Below, piece by piece: positions 32,258 through 42,489 of a stretch of 64,000 nucleotides of DNA. The stretch's first letter is position 1. Each line of letters starts with the position of its first letter. The notes beneath the pieces are model-generated. The model saw nothing but the letters and a program-made list of their open reading frames with translations, ran no database searches and was not told the DNA's origin. The DNA lies in contig JAJVIQ010000001.1 of assembly GCA_022071965.1 (NCBI GenBank), positions 140,855 through 204,854 of the forward strand, given 5' to 3'. The position numbers and the translations under genes were made by a program. The DNA comes from Gammaproteobacteria bacterium. GTDB lineage: Bacteria > Pseudomonadota > Gammaproteobacteria > JAJPIJ01.

Positions 32258-35200
32258 ATGAGACGGTTACTGCGACTCGGGTTGGCAGCTTTCATGTCAC
32301 TTCCCATCAGCGTGCATGCGCTGAGCCTGGGTAACCTCGAGCTGATGTCGGCATTGCACCAGCCGCTGGACGCGCGGGTGCCGATATTGAGCGCAACCGG
32401 CGACGAGATCGAGTCGCTGCGGGTGAAGATCGCCTCCGCCGAGGAGTTCGCCCGGGCGGGCGTCAATTACGCCGGTATCCTGACGCAACTCACATTCGAC
32501 ATCCAGCAGACGAGCAAGGGCCCCGATTACATCCGTATCACCTCCCGCGACCCGGTTCGCGAGCCGTTCCTGAACTTTCTGCTCGAGGTGAACTGGTCCA
32601 AGGGTCGGCTCATCCGCGAGTTCACCGCCCTGCTCGACCCGCCGCTCTACGACCCGAGCCGACGCGTGGCGTGGGAGCCGGCGCGCGTACAGCCGATGGC
32701 GCCCGCGGTCGCCCCGGGGCCCAGCGGCGGCCGGGAGCTGAAGGTCGTGACGACGCCCGCGCCCGCGCCCTCATCTTCGACGACATCGGCACCGATGCCG
32801 GCACCCGCCACGGCAGCCGCGGCGGTACAGCCCGCCACGGGCGGCACGTACAACACGCTCTGGTCCGCGGCCACCGCCATGCGCCCGGACAACTCGGTCA
32901 GCATCCAGCAGATGATGCTGGCCTTGCTGCGGACCAACCCCGACGCCTTCATCCGCGGCAACATCAACCTGCTGAAGAAGGGCTACGTGCTGAAGATGCC
33001 CGAGCGCGGTGCCATGGACAGCATCTCCCGCGCCGAGGCGTTGGCGGAGGTGCAGCGTCATCACACGCTGTGGCGCGAATACCGTGAACGCGGGGCGGCA
33101 TCCGCGCCGCGGCAGCCGGAAGGCGCCGCTTCCGTGGCAGCCGCGCCATCCGGGACTGCGACCAGCCCTGCGGCGACGCCGCAGGACGAAGCAAATCTGC
33201 GCCTGCTGGCCGGGAACGAGGCCGGCGCGGCCACGGGCAGGGGCGCCGATGGCGACCTCGCGCTTGCCAAGGAATCGCTCGAATCGAAGGTGCGCGAGAA
33301 CGAGGAATTGCGCGCTCAGCTCAAGGAGTCCGAGGACATCATCGAGAAGTTGAAGAGTCGCGTGTCGCTGCAGGACGAGCAGCTCGCCGATCTGCAACGC
33401 AAGCTCAGCGCGGAAGCGGGCCAGGCGTCCGCGGCCCCGCCGGCTGCCGAAACCCCGGCCGCGCCGGAGATGCCCGAGGAGGCGGCGACCGAGCCTGGCG
33501 CACCGCTGGCCGTGGCGCCGGAGTCCTGGCGATCACTGGATAGCACCGTTCAGGTCCCAGCCTACCCGTTGCCGGAACCGACGCCCGCGCCGGAGCAGAT
33601 GCCCTCCACCGAGGAACCTGCCGTCGAGGCCCCGGCGGAGGCGGCGCCCGAGGCGGAGGCCCCGCCGAGCGAGGCGGTGGCCGAAGCGCCGGCCGAGCCG
33701 GCAGCGGCGGTGGAGGAGAGCCCACCGGAGACCGCGGCCGCCGCACCTGCGATCGAACCCCCGGCGGAGGAGACCAGCGCGGAGGAGACGCCGCCGCCGT
33801 CGACTGCCGAGGCGCCGCCTGCGGAACCCGCGCCTGAGGAACCCCCGCCATCCGGCGGCGGCTTCATCAATACGCTTAACAACCTTTTCGGCACCGTGGT
33901 GCCGAAGTCGCTTTTGGAGATCGTACCCGGCGGAGCCGTTACGCTGCTCGCGGCGCTGGTTGCGCTGGTCGGCGGCCTGGTTGCCCTGCTGGCACGCCGT
34001 CGCGCCGCGCCCGAGTCGGGTCCGGCGGCGGTCGAGGGGGGCGAGAGCGCCTTCGACCTCGCCCTCGGCGAGGCGCGGGAGGTAGGCGAGCAGACGCTGG
34101 AGGAGCGCGCGCCCGCGCCGACGGCCGCCGAGGAGGACGAACTGTTCGCCGCCACCAGCCATACCGAGCCGGTGGCCATGGAACCCGGCACGGAACGCGA
34201 GGCGGAAGCGGCGGCACCGGAGGAGGACCCGCTGGCCGAGGTCAACGTCTATCTCGCCTATGAACGCTTCGACGAGGCCGAACGGCTGATCAGGGAGGCG
34301 ATCGCCGCCAACCCCGGTGAAAGCAAGTACAAGCTGCGCCTGCTCGAGGTGTATTACTCGAGCAACGACAAGGGCAAGTACGAGGCCGCCGCGCGCGAAC
34401 TGCACGATGCCGTGGGTGGCCAGGGGCCGCTCTGGGACAGTGCCGTGGCGATGTGGCGCGAGATGTCGCCGAACCGCGAGCTGTTCGCGGGCGGCGAGGA
34501 GCCTGCGGCTGCGGCCGCGCGGGAGCGGCGGCAGTTCGTCGATATCACCGCCGTGGAGGACATGGCGAGCCGTACGGTCACCACCCTGGCCCCGGCGGCG
34601 GCCACGGCTGGCGAACCGGCCGCGGCCAGCACCAGCGCGGAACTCGGTGAGGGCGGTGACACCCCGCCGGTGTTCGACGTGGCCAGCGCCGAGCAGGATT
34701 TCGATCTGCTCGACATCACGGCGTCCGGCGACGTACGCGAGGCGGATTCCGACATCCTCGATATCTCCGCCGGCGTGGGCAGCAGCACCGGTGAGCTGGC
34801 CTTCAGCGAGCCGGCCTCGATTGAAGGCGCGAGCTCGGCGGTCAACGAACTGCTGAGCCTCACCAAGAGCAATGCCGTCACGCCCTCGCAACCCGGCGAG
34901 CCGGACTTCCTCGAGTCCAGTCTCGACTTCGACACGGGGCTGGCGGCCATCGGCGGCAGTCCCGAAGACGCCGGCGCGGCCACGGTGGGACCGGACCATC
35001 TGCTCGATTTCGATCTCGGTACCGACACCGGCCCGGGGGTCAGGGGGCCGGAGACCAACGTCGTGGATTTCCCGGCCCGCGCCGAGTCGGCGGCTGCCGA
35101 GCCGACGCCGGAGTCGCTGTCGACCATGATCGACCTGGCGCCGGAGCCGAGCCCGGCCGCGCAGTCGGCACCCGCGGTGGAGTTCGACATCGGTGGCCTC

Positions 35201-35857
35201 GATCTGGCTCTGGACGCGGAATCCACCGCCGACGCCAAGGGCGAGGAGGCCAGTCTGGACCTGGCCCTGGAATCTCCGGGCGCGGCCGAGGTAACGATGG
35301 GCGACATCGACAGCCTGAGTCTGGACGAGGACACCGTGCGCCTGTTCGAGAACGATCTCGCCTCCACCAGCGCGCAGGACACGATGCCCATGTTCGAGCA
35401 GGACGCGGACATGGCCGCCACCGACCGCAAGGGCGGCGGTTACGGCAAACAGGCCGTCAGCGAGGACGAGCTCACGCTCGACAACGATGATCTGACACTG
35501 GACGACATCACCAAGTCGCTGGAGGAGACGGTGGGCTCCAAGGCCAAGACCTACAGCGAGTTCGAGACGGTGGACCTCACGCTGGACGCCAAGGCGCTCA
35601 TGGACAACGAGCAGACGGCCGAGCTGTTCGAGCAGGAACTGAAAAATGACGGGGCCGACGACGGTTTCGGTCCGGCCGCCGCCACGCTGGGCACGCAGGG
35701 TGGCGACGATGTGGACACGAAGCTCAACCTGGCCAAGGCCTATATCGAACTCGGCGATGCCGCGGGCGCACGCACGATCCTGGATGAGGTCACCGGCGAA
35801 GGCAGCGAGACGCAGCGCGAAGAGGCCCAGCGCCTGTTGCGTGAACTCACCACCTGA
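32258..35857 (+). CDS. fimV: FimV, polar hub protein of type IV pili and motility
   Basis: FimV is a large inner-membrane protein needed for polar localisation, type IV pilus assembly and twitching in Pseudomonas. This protein is 1199 aa from the ATG at 32258 (AAGGA ribosome site). It has a signal sequence ending near VHA; the conserved FimV N-terminal domain (LSLGNLELMSALHQPLDARV); a LysM-like segment (MMLALLRTNPDAFIRGNINL); a coiled coil at about 335-385; a long Pro/Ala/Glu-rich spacer; and one transmembrane helix at about 565-585. A TPR-like motif lies at about 655-720, followed by a very acidic region. The C-terminal FimV cap has DTKLNLAKAYIELGDAAGAR. The acidic repeats tolerate length change, so only the ends are well conserved. 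Confidence 0.93.
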   Translation: MRRLLRLGLAAFMSLPISVHALSLGNLELMSALHQPLDARVPILSATGDEIESLRVKIASAEEFARAGVNYAGILTQLTFDIQQTSKGPDYIRITSRDPVREPFLNFLLEVNWSKGRLIREFTALLDPPLYDPSRRVAWEPARVQPMAPAVAPGPSGGRELKVVTTPAPAPSSSTTSAPMPAPATAAAAVQPATGGTYNTLWSAATAMRPDNSVSIQQMMLALLRTNPDAFIRGNINLLKKGYVLKMPERGAMDSISRAEALAEVQRHHTLWREYRERGAASAPRQPEGAASVAAAPSGTATSPAATPQDEANLRLLAGNEAGAATGRGADGDLALAKESLESKVRENEELRAQLKESEDIIEKLKSRVSLQDEQLADLQRKLSAEAGQASAAPPAAETPAAPEMPEEAATEPGAPLAVAPESWRSLDSTVQVPAYPLPEPTPAPEQMPSTEEPAVEAPAEAAPEAEAPPSEAVAEAPAEPAAAVEESPPETAAAAPAIEPPAEETSAEETPPPSTAEAPPAEPAPEEPPPSGGGFINTLNNLFGTVVPKSLLEIVPGGAVTLLAALVALVGGLVALLARRRAAPESGPAAVEGGESAFDLALGEAREVGEQTLEERAPAPTAAEEDELFAATSHTEPVAMEPGTEREAEAAAPEEDPLAEVNVYLAYERFDEAERLIREAIAANPGESKYKLRLLEVYYSSNDKGKYEAAARELHDAVGGQGPLWDSAVAMWREMSPNRELFAGGEEPAAAAARERRQFVDITAVEDMASRTVTTLAPAAATAGEPAAASTSAELGEGGDTPPVFDVASAEQDFDLLDITASGDVREADSDILDISAGVGSSTGELAFSEPASIEGASSAVNELLSLTKSNAVTPSQPGEPDFLESSLDFDTGLAAIGGSPEDAGAATVGPDHLLDFDLGTDTGPGVRGPETNVVDFPARAESAAAEPTPESLSTMIDLAPEPSPAAQSAPAVEFDIGGLDLALDAESTADAKGEEASLDLALESPGAAEVTMGDIDSLSLDEDTVRLFENDLASTSAQDTMPMFEQDADMAATDRKGGGYGKQAVSEDELTLDNDDLTLDDITKSLEETVGSKAKTYSEFETVDLTLDAKALMDNEQTAELFEQELKNDGADDGFGPAAATLGTQGGDDVDTKLNLAKAYIELGDAAGARTILDEVTGEGSETQREEAQRLLRELTT

Positions 35858-35878
35858 GGTTCCCATCATGATGGCAGC

Positions 35879-35914
35879 ACGGGGCTGGATAGCAATGTCC
35901 AGCCCCGTTTGTTT
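35879..35914 (+). terminator. Rho-independent terminator after fimV
   Basis: A perfect 11-bp stem (35879-35889 ACGGGGCTGGA with 35898-35908 TCCAGCCCCGT) has an 8-base loop and a TTTGTTT tail. It separates fimV from truA, which starts 40 bp downstream. Confidence 0.93.
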
Positions 35915-35954
35915 GTCCGTGGCGGCCCGTGCCGCCGCCCGGGATCGCTGACCC

Positions 35955-36752
35955 GTGCGTGTCGCTCTCGGAATCGAATACTGCGGCAGCGGCTTCAGCG
36001 GCTGGCAGTATCTCGGTGCCCGCCGGCAGGTGCGTACCGTGCAGGAATGCCTGCAGCAGGCGCTGGCATCCGTCGCCGCCGAACCCGTGCACCCGGTCTG
36101 CGCCGGCCGCACAGACGCCGGCGTGCACGCGTGCGGTCAGGTGGTGCATTTCGAGACCGGCGCGCGGCGCAGCGCTCGCGCCTGGATCCTTGGCGCAAAC
36201 AGCACGCTGCCGCCGGATATCAGCGTTGCCTGGGCGCGTGACACCGGCGAGGACTTCCACGCACGCCACAGCGCCGTCGGTCGGCTTTACCGCTATTTCG
36301 TCCTGAATTCGACCGCCCGGTCCGGTGCCCTGGCCGGACGCGTCACCTGGCATCACTGGCCGCTCGATCACGCGCGCATGCAGGCGGCGGCCGACACCCT
36401 CATCGGAGAGCACGATTTCTCCGCCTTTCGTTCCTCGGAATGCCAGTCGAAGTCGACGCTGCGCAACCTGCGGCAGTTGCGGGTGCAGCGCGACGGGGAA
36501 TTCCTCGTCATCGACGCGGAGGCCAACGCGTTCCTGCACCACATGGTGCGCAACCTCGTCGGCGTGCTGCTCGCGATCGGGGCCGGCAGGCGGGACGTCG
36601 GCTGGGCGCGCGAGGTCCTGGATGGTCGCGACCGCCGTCTCGGCGGCGTGACCGCGCCTGCCGAGGGGCTCTACCTTTGCCGCGTGGATTATCCCCCGCA
36701 TTTCGGGATCCCCGCCCCGCGGGGTGCCTTCCTCCCGGTGCCTCCTGCATAA
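35955..36752 (+). CDS. truA: TruA, tRNA pseudouridine(38-40) synthase
   Basis: TruA converts uridines 38-40 in the anticodon stem-loop of many tRNAs to pseudouridine. The protein is 265 aa (E. coli 270). It starts with GTG, giving MRVALGIEYCGSGFSGWQ; the usual YDG is YCG here. The catalytic aspartate is Asp54 in CAGRTDAGVHACGQ. Other family marks are FHARHSAVGRLYRYFV, RSSECQSKSTLRNL and NAFLHHMVRNLVGVLLAIG. It follows the fimV terminator and directly precedes trpF, the standard fimV-truA-trpF order. No better start lies upstream because of the terminator. Confidence 0.96.
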   Translation: MRVALGIEYCGSGFSGWQYLGARRQVRTVQECLQQALASVAAEPVHPVCAGRTDAGVHACGQVVHFETGARRSARAWILGANSTLPPDISVAWARDTGEDFHARHSAVGRLYRYFVLNSTARSGALAGRVTWHHWPLDHARMQAAADTLIGEHDFSAFRSSECQSKSTLRNLRQLRVQRDGEFLVIDAEANAFLHHMVRNLVGVLLAIGAGRRDVGWAREVLDGRDRRLGGVTAPAEGLYLCRVDYPPHFGIPAPRGAFLPVPPA

Positions 36753-36795
36753 TCGCCGACCATCTCCCGACCGCTTGCCACGACTGCAGGACCGC

Positions 36796-37422
36796 ATGAA
36801 CCGAACGCGCGTCAAGTTTTGTGGGATCACACGCCGCGAGGACGCGCTGGTGGCGGCGCAACTCGGCGCCGATGCCATCGGGCTGGTCTTTCACGCGGCG
36901 AGTCCGCGCGCGGTCACGATCGCGCAGGCGCGCGATGTCGTGGCCGTACTGCCGCCGTTCGTCAGCACGGTGGCGTTGTTCGTCAATCCCGCAGCGGAGC
37001 TGGTGAGGGCGGTCGCCGATGCCATTCGCCCGAGCCTGCTTCAATTCCACGGGGAGGAGCCGCCGGCACAGTGCGGAAAGTTCCGGATACCATACATCAA
37101 GGCCGTGCGCGTCCGTCCCGGCATCGATCTGCTGGCCGAGACGGAACGCTACGGGAATGCCGCGGCGATCCTGTTCGACAGCTATCAGGAAGACCGTCAC
37201 GGCGGCACCGGCGCGACGTTCGACTGGTCGCTGCTGCCGGCGGCGGCCTCCAGGCCGTTTATCTTGGCAGGCGGGCTGACTCCTGATAATGTCGCAGCCG
37301 CTGTAGCCCGGGTCCGGCCTTACGCCGTCGATGTCAGCGGCGGTATCGAAATCAGCAAGGGCATCAAGGATCTGACCAAGATGCAGGCATTCCTGCGCGA
37401 GGTGCACCGTGGGAGCACTTGA
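36796..37422 (+). CDS. trpF: TrpF, phosphoribosylanthranilate isomerase
   Basis: TrpF performs the Amadori rearrangement of phosphoribosylanthranilate in tryptophan synthesis. The monofunctional TIM barrel is 208 aa. The catalytic cysteine is in [14 protein letters not shown], the catalytic aspartate in ILFDSYQ, and the phosphate-binding loops are [12 protein letters not shown] and DVSGGIE. The ATG at 36796 is chosen over an in-frame start at 36724 because it begins the conserved [12 protein letters not shown]. It overlaps trpB by 14 bases, so the two are coupled. trpC is not here, as is usual for gammaproteobacteria with split trp genes. Confidence 0.96.
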   Translation: MNRTRVKFCGITRREDALVAAQLGADAIGLVFHAASPRAVTIAQARDVVAVLPPFVSTVALFVNPAAELVRAVADAIRPSLLQFHGEEPPAQCGKFRIPYIKAVRVRPGIDLLAETERYGNAAAILFDSYQEDRHGGTGATFDWSLLPAAASRPFILAGGLTPDNVAAAVARVRPYAVDVSGGIEISKGIKDLTKMQAFLREVHRGST

Positions 37423-38665
37423 AAAATCTGTCGCTCGTCCCCAGCCGTTGACGCTACACGACATCCGCGAGGACACGGGCCTGCCCGACGCGCGTGGCCA
37501 CTTCGGGATCTTCGGTGGACGCTTCGTCGCCGAGACCCTGATGCAGCCGCTGCTGGAACTCACGGACGCGTACAACCGCTACCTGAATGACTCCGATTTC
37601 TTGCGTGAGCTCGACGACGACCTGCGGAACTACGTCGGTCGTCCCTCGCCCCTCTACCATGCCGAACGCCTGAGCAGGCGGCTGGGCGGCGCCCAGATCC
37701 TGCTCAAACGCGAAGATCTCAATCACACCGGCGCGCACAAGATCAACAACACCATCGGCCAGGCCCTGCTCGCGCGGCGGATGGGCAAGACCCGGATCAT
37801 CGCCGAGACCGGCGCCGGCCAGCATGGCGTCGCGTCCGCGACCGTGGCCGCGCGCCTGGGCCTGGAGTGCGTGGTGTACATGGGTTCCGAGGACATCCGG
37901 CGCCAGGCCCTGAACGTCTACCGGATGAAGCTTCTGGGTGCGGCCGTCGTGCCGGTGGAGTCCGGCTCCAGGACCCTCAAGGACGCGCTCAACGAGGCGA
38001 TGCGCGACTGGGTCACCAATGTCGACAACACCTTCTACATCATCGGTACGGTCGCCGGTCCGCACCCGTACCCGGTGATGGTGCGCGATTTCCAGGCCAT
38101 CATCGGCCGCGAGGCGCGCGCGCAGTGCCAGGATCGATGCGGGCAGCTGCCGGATGCGGTGGTCGCCTGCGTCGGCGGCGGCTCCAACGCCATCGGGCTG
38201 TTCTATCCGTTCATCAACGACCCGCAGGTGAGGATGTTCGGGGTTGAGGCCGCCGGCGACGGCATCGCCACCGGGCGCCATGCCGCCTCGCTGTGCGCGG
38301 GCAGGCCGGGGGTGCTGCACGGCAACCGTACCTATCTGATCGAGGACGCCGACGGCCAGATCATCGAGACGCACTCGATCTCCGCCGGACTGGATTATCC
38401 CGGCGTCGGGCCCGAACACGCATGGCTGAAGGAAACCGGGCGTGTCCAGTATGTGAGCATCAGCGATGAGGAGGCGCTGCAGGGATTCCATGATCTGACG
38501 CGCATCGAAGGCATCATGCCGGCCCTTGAATCCAGCCACGCCATCGCCCACGCCTGCAAGCTGGCGCCGACGATGAGGCAGGAGGAGATCATCATCGTGA
38601 ATCTCTCCGGGCGCGGCGACAAGGACATACACACCGTGGCCTCGCGCCAGGGCATCCGTCTCTGA
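37409..38665 (+). CDS. trpB: TrpB, tryptophan synthase beta chain
   Basis: TrpB condenses indole with serine in the alpha2beta2 complex using PLP. The protein is 418 aa. It starts at GTG 37409, inside the end of trpF, with GAGG seven bases upstream. The extra roughly 24 residues before [20 protein letters not shown] make it slightly long. The PLP lysine is Lys111 in [13 protein letters not shown]. The glycine loop binding the cofactor phosphate is [10 protein letters not shown], and [10 protein letters not shown] is the substrate site. trpA follows after 22 bp. An internal start closer to LPDARG cannot be ruled out. Confidence 0.97.
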   Translation: MGALEKSVARPQPLTLHDIREDTGLPDARGHFGIFGGRFVAETLMQPLLELTDAYNRYLNDSDFLRELDDDLRNYVGRPSPLYHAERLSRRLGGAQILLKREDLNHTGAHKINNTIGQALLARRMGKTRIIAETGAGQHGVASATVAARLGLECVVYMGSEDIRRQALNVYRMKLLGAAVVPVESGSRTLKDALNEAMRDWVTNVDNTFYIIGTVAGPHPYPVMVRDFQAIIGREARAQCQDRCGQLPDAVVACVGGGSNAIGLFYPFINDPQVRMFGVEAAGDGIATGRHAASLCAGRPGVLHGNRTYLIEDADGQIIETHSISAGLDYPGVGPEHAWLKETGRVQYVSISDEEALQGFHDLTRIEGIMPALESSHAIAHACKLAPTMRQEEIIIVNLSGRGDKDIHTVASRQGIRL

Positions 38666-38687
38666 CACATCGATCCGATCGCCAGCC

Positions 38688-39506
38688 ATGAGTCGCATCC
38701 AGGCATGTTTCGACGGCCTGCGGCAGCGAGGCCGCGCGGCGCTGGTTCCATTCATCACCGCGGGGGACCCGCATCCCGGCGCCACTGTCGCGCTGATGCA
38801 CACGCTGGTGGAGGCCGGCGCCGACATCCTCGAGCTGGGCGTGCCGTTCTCCGATCCCATGGCCGACGGTCCGGTCATCCAGCGCGCCAGCGAGCGTGCG
38901 TTGAAGCATCACGTCAGCCTGCGCGACGTGATCCTCATGGTGCGCGATTTTCGCGCGACGGATCCGCTGACGCCGGTAGTGCTCATGGGTTATCTGAACC
39001 CCGTGGAGGTCATGGGCTACGAGAAATTCGTCATGGAGGCGTCGTCGGCGGGCGTCGACGGCGTGCTCACCGTCGATCTGCCGCCCGAGGAGGCCGGTCC
39101 GTTCACCACGCTGCTCAAGGACAGGGGCATGGATCCGGTCTTCCTGTTCGCCCCGACCACCAACGAGGAGCGTGCGGCGAGGATCTGCGCCGCGGCCTCG
39201 GGGTTCGTGTATTACGTCTCGCTCAAGGGCGTCACCGGCGCGAGTACGTTGAACGTCGAGGACGTCGCCGAACACATCCGGCAGATCCGTCGCCACACCA
39301 GGCTGCCGGTCGGCGTGGGATTCGGCGTGAAAGACGCGGATACCGCCACGCAGCTCGCGCGTGTCGCGGACGCCGTGGTAGTCGGCAGCGCGCTGGTCTC
39401 CGCGATCGAGTCCACGGCCGGTGACGAAGCCAGGATGCATGCGGCGGCCCGCGAACTGATCGGCTCGCTGCGCGCAGGGATGGACACCGCGAGCAGGACG
39501 GCATGA
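38688..39506 (+). CDS. trpA: TrpA, tryptophan synthase alpha chain
   Basis: TrpA cleaves indole-3-glycerol phosphate and channels indole to TrpB. The protein is 272 aa (E. coli 268). It begins [20 protein letters not shown]. The catalytic glutamate and aspartate are in [19 protein letters not shown]. The mobile loop is [12 protein letters not shown], and the phosphate site is [13 protein letters not shown]. The trpF-trpB-trpA-accD order with very short gaps is typical of Pseudomonas-like genomes. Its stop codon overlaps an ATG (39503) that is in frame with accD. Confidence 0.97.
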   Translation: MSRIQACFDGLRQRGRAALVPFITAGDPHPGATVALMHTLVEAGADILELGVPFSDPMADGPVIQRASERALKHHVSLRDVILMVRDFRATDPLTPVVLMGYLNPVEVMGYEKFVMEASSAGVDGVLTVDLPPEEAGPFTTLLKDRGMDPVFLFAPTTNEERAARICAAASGFVYYVSLKGVTGASTLNVEDVAEHIRQIRRHTRLPVGVGFGVKDADTATQLARVADAVVVGSALVSAIESTAGDEARMHAAARELIGSLRAGMDTASRTA

Positions 39507-39526
39507 CCGAGGGGGGCTTCGGCACG

Positions 39527-40387
39527 ATGAACTGGTTCAAGCGGCTGCTGCCGTCGCGCATACGCACGGAGGGCATAAGCAAGCGCGCGGTACCGGAGGG
39601 CGTGTGGACGAGCTGCCCGGCGTGCAAGGCGATGCTCTATCGCGCCGAGCTCGAGCGCAATCTCGATGTATGTCCCAAGTGCGGTCATCACATGCGCATC
39701 AGCGCGCGCCGCCGTCTGGACAAGTTCCTCGACGCCGAACCGAGATCCGAACTGGCGGGCGACGTGCGGCCGGTGGATTTTCTGAAGTTCAAGGACACCA
39801 GGAAGTACAAGGACAGGCTCACGCAGGCGCAGAAGGACACCGGCGAGGCCGACGCGCTGGTCGTCATGCGCGGCGCCCTTCGGGGCATGCCGGTGGTGGC
39901 CTGCGCCTTCGAGTTCGAATTCATGGGCGGGTCGATGGGATCGGTCGTCGGCGAGCGATTCGTGCGCGCGACGGACGCGGCGCTGCAGGAGCGCATACCG
40001 CTCGTCTGTTTCTCCGCCAGCGGCGGGGCGCGCATGCAGGAGGCGCTGGTCTCGCTGATGCAGATGGGCAAGACCTCCGCGGCGCTGCGCCGGCTCGGCG
40101 ATCAAGGCGTGCCGTTCGTCTCGGTGCTGACCGACCCCACCATGGGCGGTGTCTCGGCCAGCCTCGCGATGCTCGGCGACGTCAATGTCGCAGAGCCGAA
40201 TGCACTCATCGGATTCGCCGGGCCCAGGGTCATCGAACAGACGGTGCGGCAGGTGTTGCCGGAAGGCTTTCAGCGCAGCGAATTCCTGCTCGCCCACGGC
40301 GCCATCGACATGATCGTGGATCGCCGGCAGTTGCGCGATCGGCTTGGCTCGATACTGTCGATACTGAGCGGCAAGCAGGCCACCTGA
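39527..40387 (+). CDS. accD: AccD, acetyl-CoA carboxylase carboxyltransferase beta subunit
   Basis: AccD with AccA transfers carboxyl from biotin to acetyl-CoA, the committed step of fatty acid synthesis. The protein is 286 aa. It begins [16 protein letters not shown], matching the conserved AccD start, preceded by a GAGGGGGG run; an in-frame ATG at 39503 overlapping trpA is less likely. The N-terminal zinc ribbon uses Cys30, Cys33, Cys49 and Cys52 (SCPACK and VCPKCG). The crotonase-fold carboxyltransferase region has [24 protein letters not shown] and [12 protein letters not shown]. It precedes folC, the normal neighbour. Confidence 0.97.
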   Translation: MNWFKRLLPSRIRTEGISKRAVPEGVWTSCPACKAMLYRAELERNLDVCPKCGHHMRISARRRLDKFLDAEPRSELAGDVRPVDFLKFKDTRKYKDRLTQAQKDTGEADALVVMRGALRGMPVVACAFEFEFMGGSMGSVVGERFVRATDAALQERIPLVCFSASGGARMQEALVSLMQMGKTSAALRRLGDQGVPFVSVLTDPTMGGVSASLAMLGDVNVAEPNALIGFAGPRVIEQTVRQVLPEGFQRSEFLLAHGAIDMIVDRRQLRDRLGSILSILSGKQAT

Positions 40388-40505
40388 TCCCGGCCTCGCC
40401 TCCGGGCGTGACGTGTCGCGGCCGCGGCGTGCGCCCGTGTGCGACTTTCCGCCCTCAACTTCCGGTATGATCAACGCGTCCTCCTGAGCCCTGCAGCGCC
40501 GCCTG

Positions 40506-41831
40506 ATGACGCCGACACACGCCCTTAGTCCGATAGGCACATCACCGCGCTTCACCACGCTGCGCGAGTGGCTGTCCTGGCAGGAGTCGCTGCATGCCAA
40601 GGAGATCGAGCTCGGGCTGGACAGATGCCGGGCGGTCGCCGAGCGCATGCAGGTCTTGCAGCCTCGTTACGCGACCGTCAGCGTGGCCGGCACCAACGGC
40701 AAGGGTTCCAGTGTGGCGATGCTGGACAGCATCCTTGGCGCGGCCGGATACAGGGTCGGCAGATACACCTCGCCGCACCTCATCCGCTACAACGAGCGTA
40801 TCCGGGTGGCCGGCGAGATCGTCGACGACGCGACGATTTGCGCGGCCTTTGATCGCATCGATCGCGCGCGCGGGGAGATCTCGCTGACCTATTTCGAGTT
40901 CGGGACGCTGGCGGCGCTGGACATATTCATGCGTGCCGGTATCGACGTGGCCATACTGGAGGTCGGCATGGGCGGACGCCTCGATGCCGTCAATCTCGTG
41001 GATGCCGACGTCGCGCTGATCGCGGCCATCGACATCGACCACGTCGATTTCCTCGGGTCGGACCGGGAAAGCATCGGCCGCGAAAAGGCCGGCATCATGC
41101 GTGCGCGGCGCCCCGCCGTGTGCTCCGATCCCAGCCCGCCGAACAGCCTGATCGAGCATGCCCGGGGGCTGGGCGCGGTGCTGCACGTGCTGGGGGAGGA
41201 ATACGGCTACGAAGTCGGTGAGAAAAGCTGGTCGTGGCGCGGCACCGGGCGAGTCATGAAGGACCTGCCGCCACCGCACCTGCACGGCGCGTTCCAGTTC
41301 CAGAATGCGGCCGGCGTGCTGCGTGTCATCGAGGCGCTGGCCCCGCGCTGTCCTGTGTCGCGACACGCGATCGACACCGGATTGCGAAACGTGCAACTCG
41401 CGGGCCGCTACCAGGTCTATCCGGGCGAGGTGTCCTGGATACTCGATGTCGCGCACAATCCCCAATCCGCCCGGATGCTGGCCGAGAGCCTGCGCAACGA
41501 GCATCGCTGCAACGGGCGCACCCATTTCCTGGTCGGGATGTTGAAGGACAAGGACATAGGCGGGGTCTTCTCGGTCCTGCACGACCTCGCCGACGAGTGG
41601 CACCTGGTCACGCTCGCCGCCCGCCGCGGCGCGACCGCCGCGGCGCTGAGCGAGCAGCTGCCGACACATTCGGGCCGCGTGCCAATGCACCTCCATGATT
41701 CCATTCCCGAGGCATATGAGGCGATCTCGGCGGCCGTGAGCCCCGGCGATCGCGTGCTGGTCTTCGGTTCATTCCTGACGGTGGCCGGGGTGGCCGACAT
41801 CCTCGAGCGGGCAGGGCGCGCGTCGGACTAG
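40506..41831 (+). CDS. folC: FolC, bifunctional folylpolyglutamate/dihydrofolate synthase
   Basis: FolC adds glutamate to dihydropteroate and folates in the cytoplasm. The protein is 441 aa. The P-loop is VAGTNGKGSS with GTNGKGS at 62-68, the omega loop is YTSPHLIRYNERI, and the Mur-ligase-like elements are LEVGMGGRLDAVN, AIDIDHVDFLG and, in the C-terminal domain, LDVAHNPQSARML. A possible -10 box (TATGAT, 40466-40471) lies in the 118-bp gap after accD. dedD starts about 10 bp after its stop, consistent with the folC-dedD-cvpA-purF operon of gammaproteobacteria. Confidence 0.96.
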   Translation: MTPTHALSPIGTSPRFTTLREWLSWQESLHAKEIELGLDRCRAVAERMQVLQPRYATVSVAGTNGKGSSVAMLDSILGAAGYRVGRYTSPHLIRYNERIRVAGEIVDDATICAAFDRIDRARGEISLTYFEFGTLAALDIFMRAGIDVAILEVGMGGRLDAVNLVDADVALIAAIDIDHVDFLGSDRESIGREKAGIMRARRPAVCSDPSPPNSLIEHARGLGAVLHVLGEEYGYEVGEKSWSWRGTGRVMKDLPPPHLHGAFQFQNAAGVLRVIEALAPRCPVSRHAIDTGLRNVQLAGRYQVYPGEVSWILDVAHNPQSARMLAESLRNEHRCNGRTHFLVGMLKDKDIGGVFSVLHDLADEWHLVTLAARRGATAAALSEQLPTHSGRVPMHLHDSIPEAYEAISAAVSPGDRVLVFGSFLTVAGVADILERAGRASD

Positions 41832-41841
41832 GCGCACGGTG

Positions 41842-42465
41842 ATGGAGCGCCCGCTCAGACAGCGACTCGTGGGTGCGGCCGTCCTGGTCGGGCTTGCCGT
41901 CATCTTCGTCCCGATGGTCATCGAGCGCTCGCCGATCGAGACCCCGCGCATCGAGGAGAGCAATATCCCCGCGGCGCCGACGCCGCCGGGCGGCGAGTTC
42001 ACATCCAGGATCGTGCCCCTGGAGCCGGTGGAACCGGTGACGCCGGTGGTACCGCCGTCCGCCGAGCAGGCGATGGAGGCCGCGGCACCGACCTCGCCGC
42101 CGGCGGCCGTCGGGGGAGCCGCGGCCGGGCCTGCGACCGGTCACGAGGGCGCGGTGCCGCAAGTCCCGCCGTCGGCCGTCGGCGAAGCCGAGGAGTCGGC
42201 GCCGGTGGCCCCGGATCAGCGCGCGGGGGTCAATGCCTGGGTGATCCAGCTGGGAAGTTTCGCCAGCGAGCAGAATGCCCGGGATCTCGAAGCGCGGCTT
42301 CAGAAGGAAGGCTACGCCGCGTTCGTCGAGAAGATTGGCACCGGCGCGGAGCAGAAGTTCCGCGTACGAGTCGGTCCGGAGCTCCTCCGCGCCAAGGCCG
42401 ATCAGGCGCGCGAGACGCTCGAGAAGGAGCTCAATCTCAAGGGCATCGTGGTGCGTTATCCCTGA
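41842..42465 (+). CDS. dedD: DedD-like SPOR-domain membrane protein
   Basis: DedD is a single-pass inner-membrane protein whose periplasmic SPOR domain binds denuded peptidoglycan at division septa. The protein is 207 aa from the ATG at 41842 (a GTG immediately before is also in frame). A basic N-terminus and transmembrane helix (about 11-28) are followed by a Pro/Ala/Glu-rich linker. The C-terminal SPOR domain from about 130 has the landmarks WVIQLGSFASEQNARDLEAR and FRVRVGPELLRAKADQ. Its position between folC and cvpA is the classical location of dedD. Confidence 0.9.
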   Translation: MERPLRQRLVGAAVLVGLAVIFVPMVIERSPIETPRIEESNIPAAPTPPGGEFTSRIVPLEPVEPVTPVVPPSAEQAMEAAAPTSPPAAVGGAAAGPATGHEGAVPQVPPSAVGEAEESAPVAPDQRAGVNAWVIQLGSFASEQNARDLEARLQKEGYAAFVEKIGTGAEQKFRVRVGPELLRAKADQARETLEKELNLKGIVVRYP

Positions 42466-42489
42466 GGACGCGCGGCAGGTCTGCGGCTC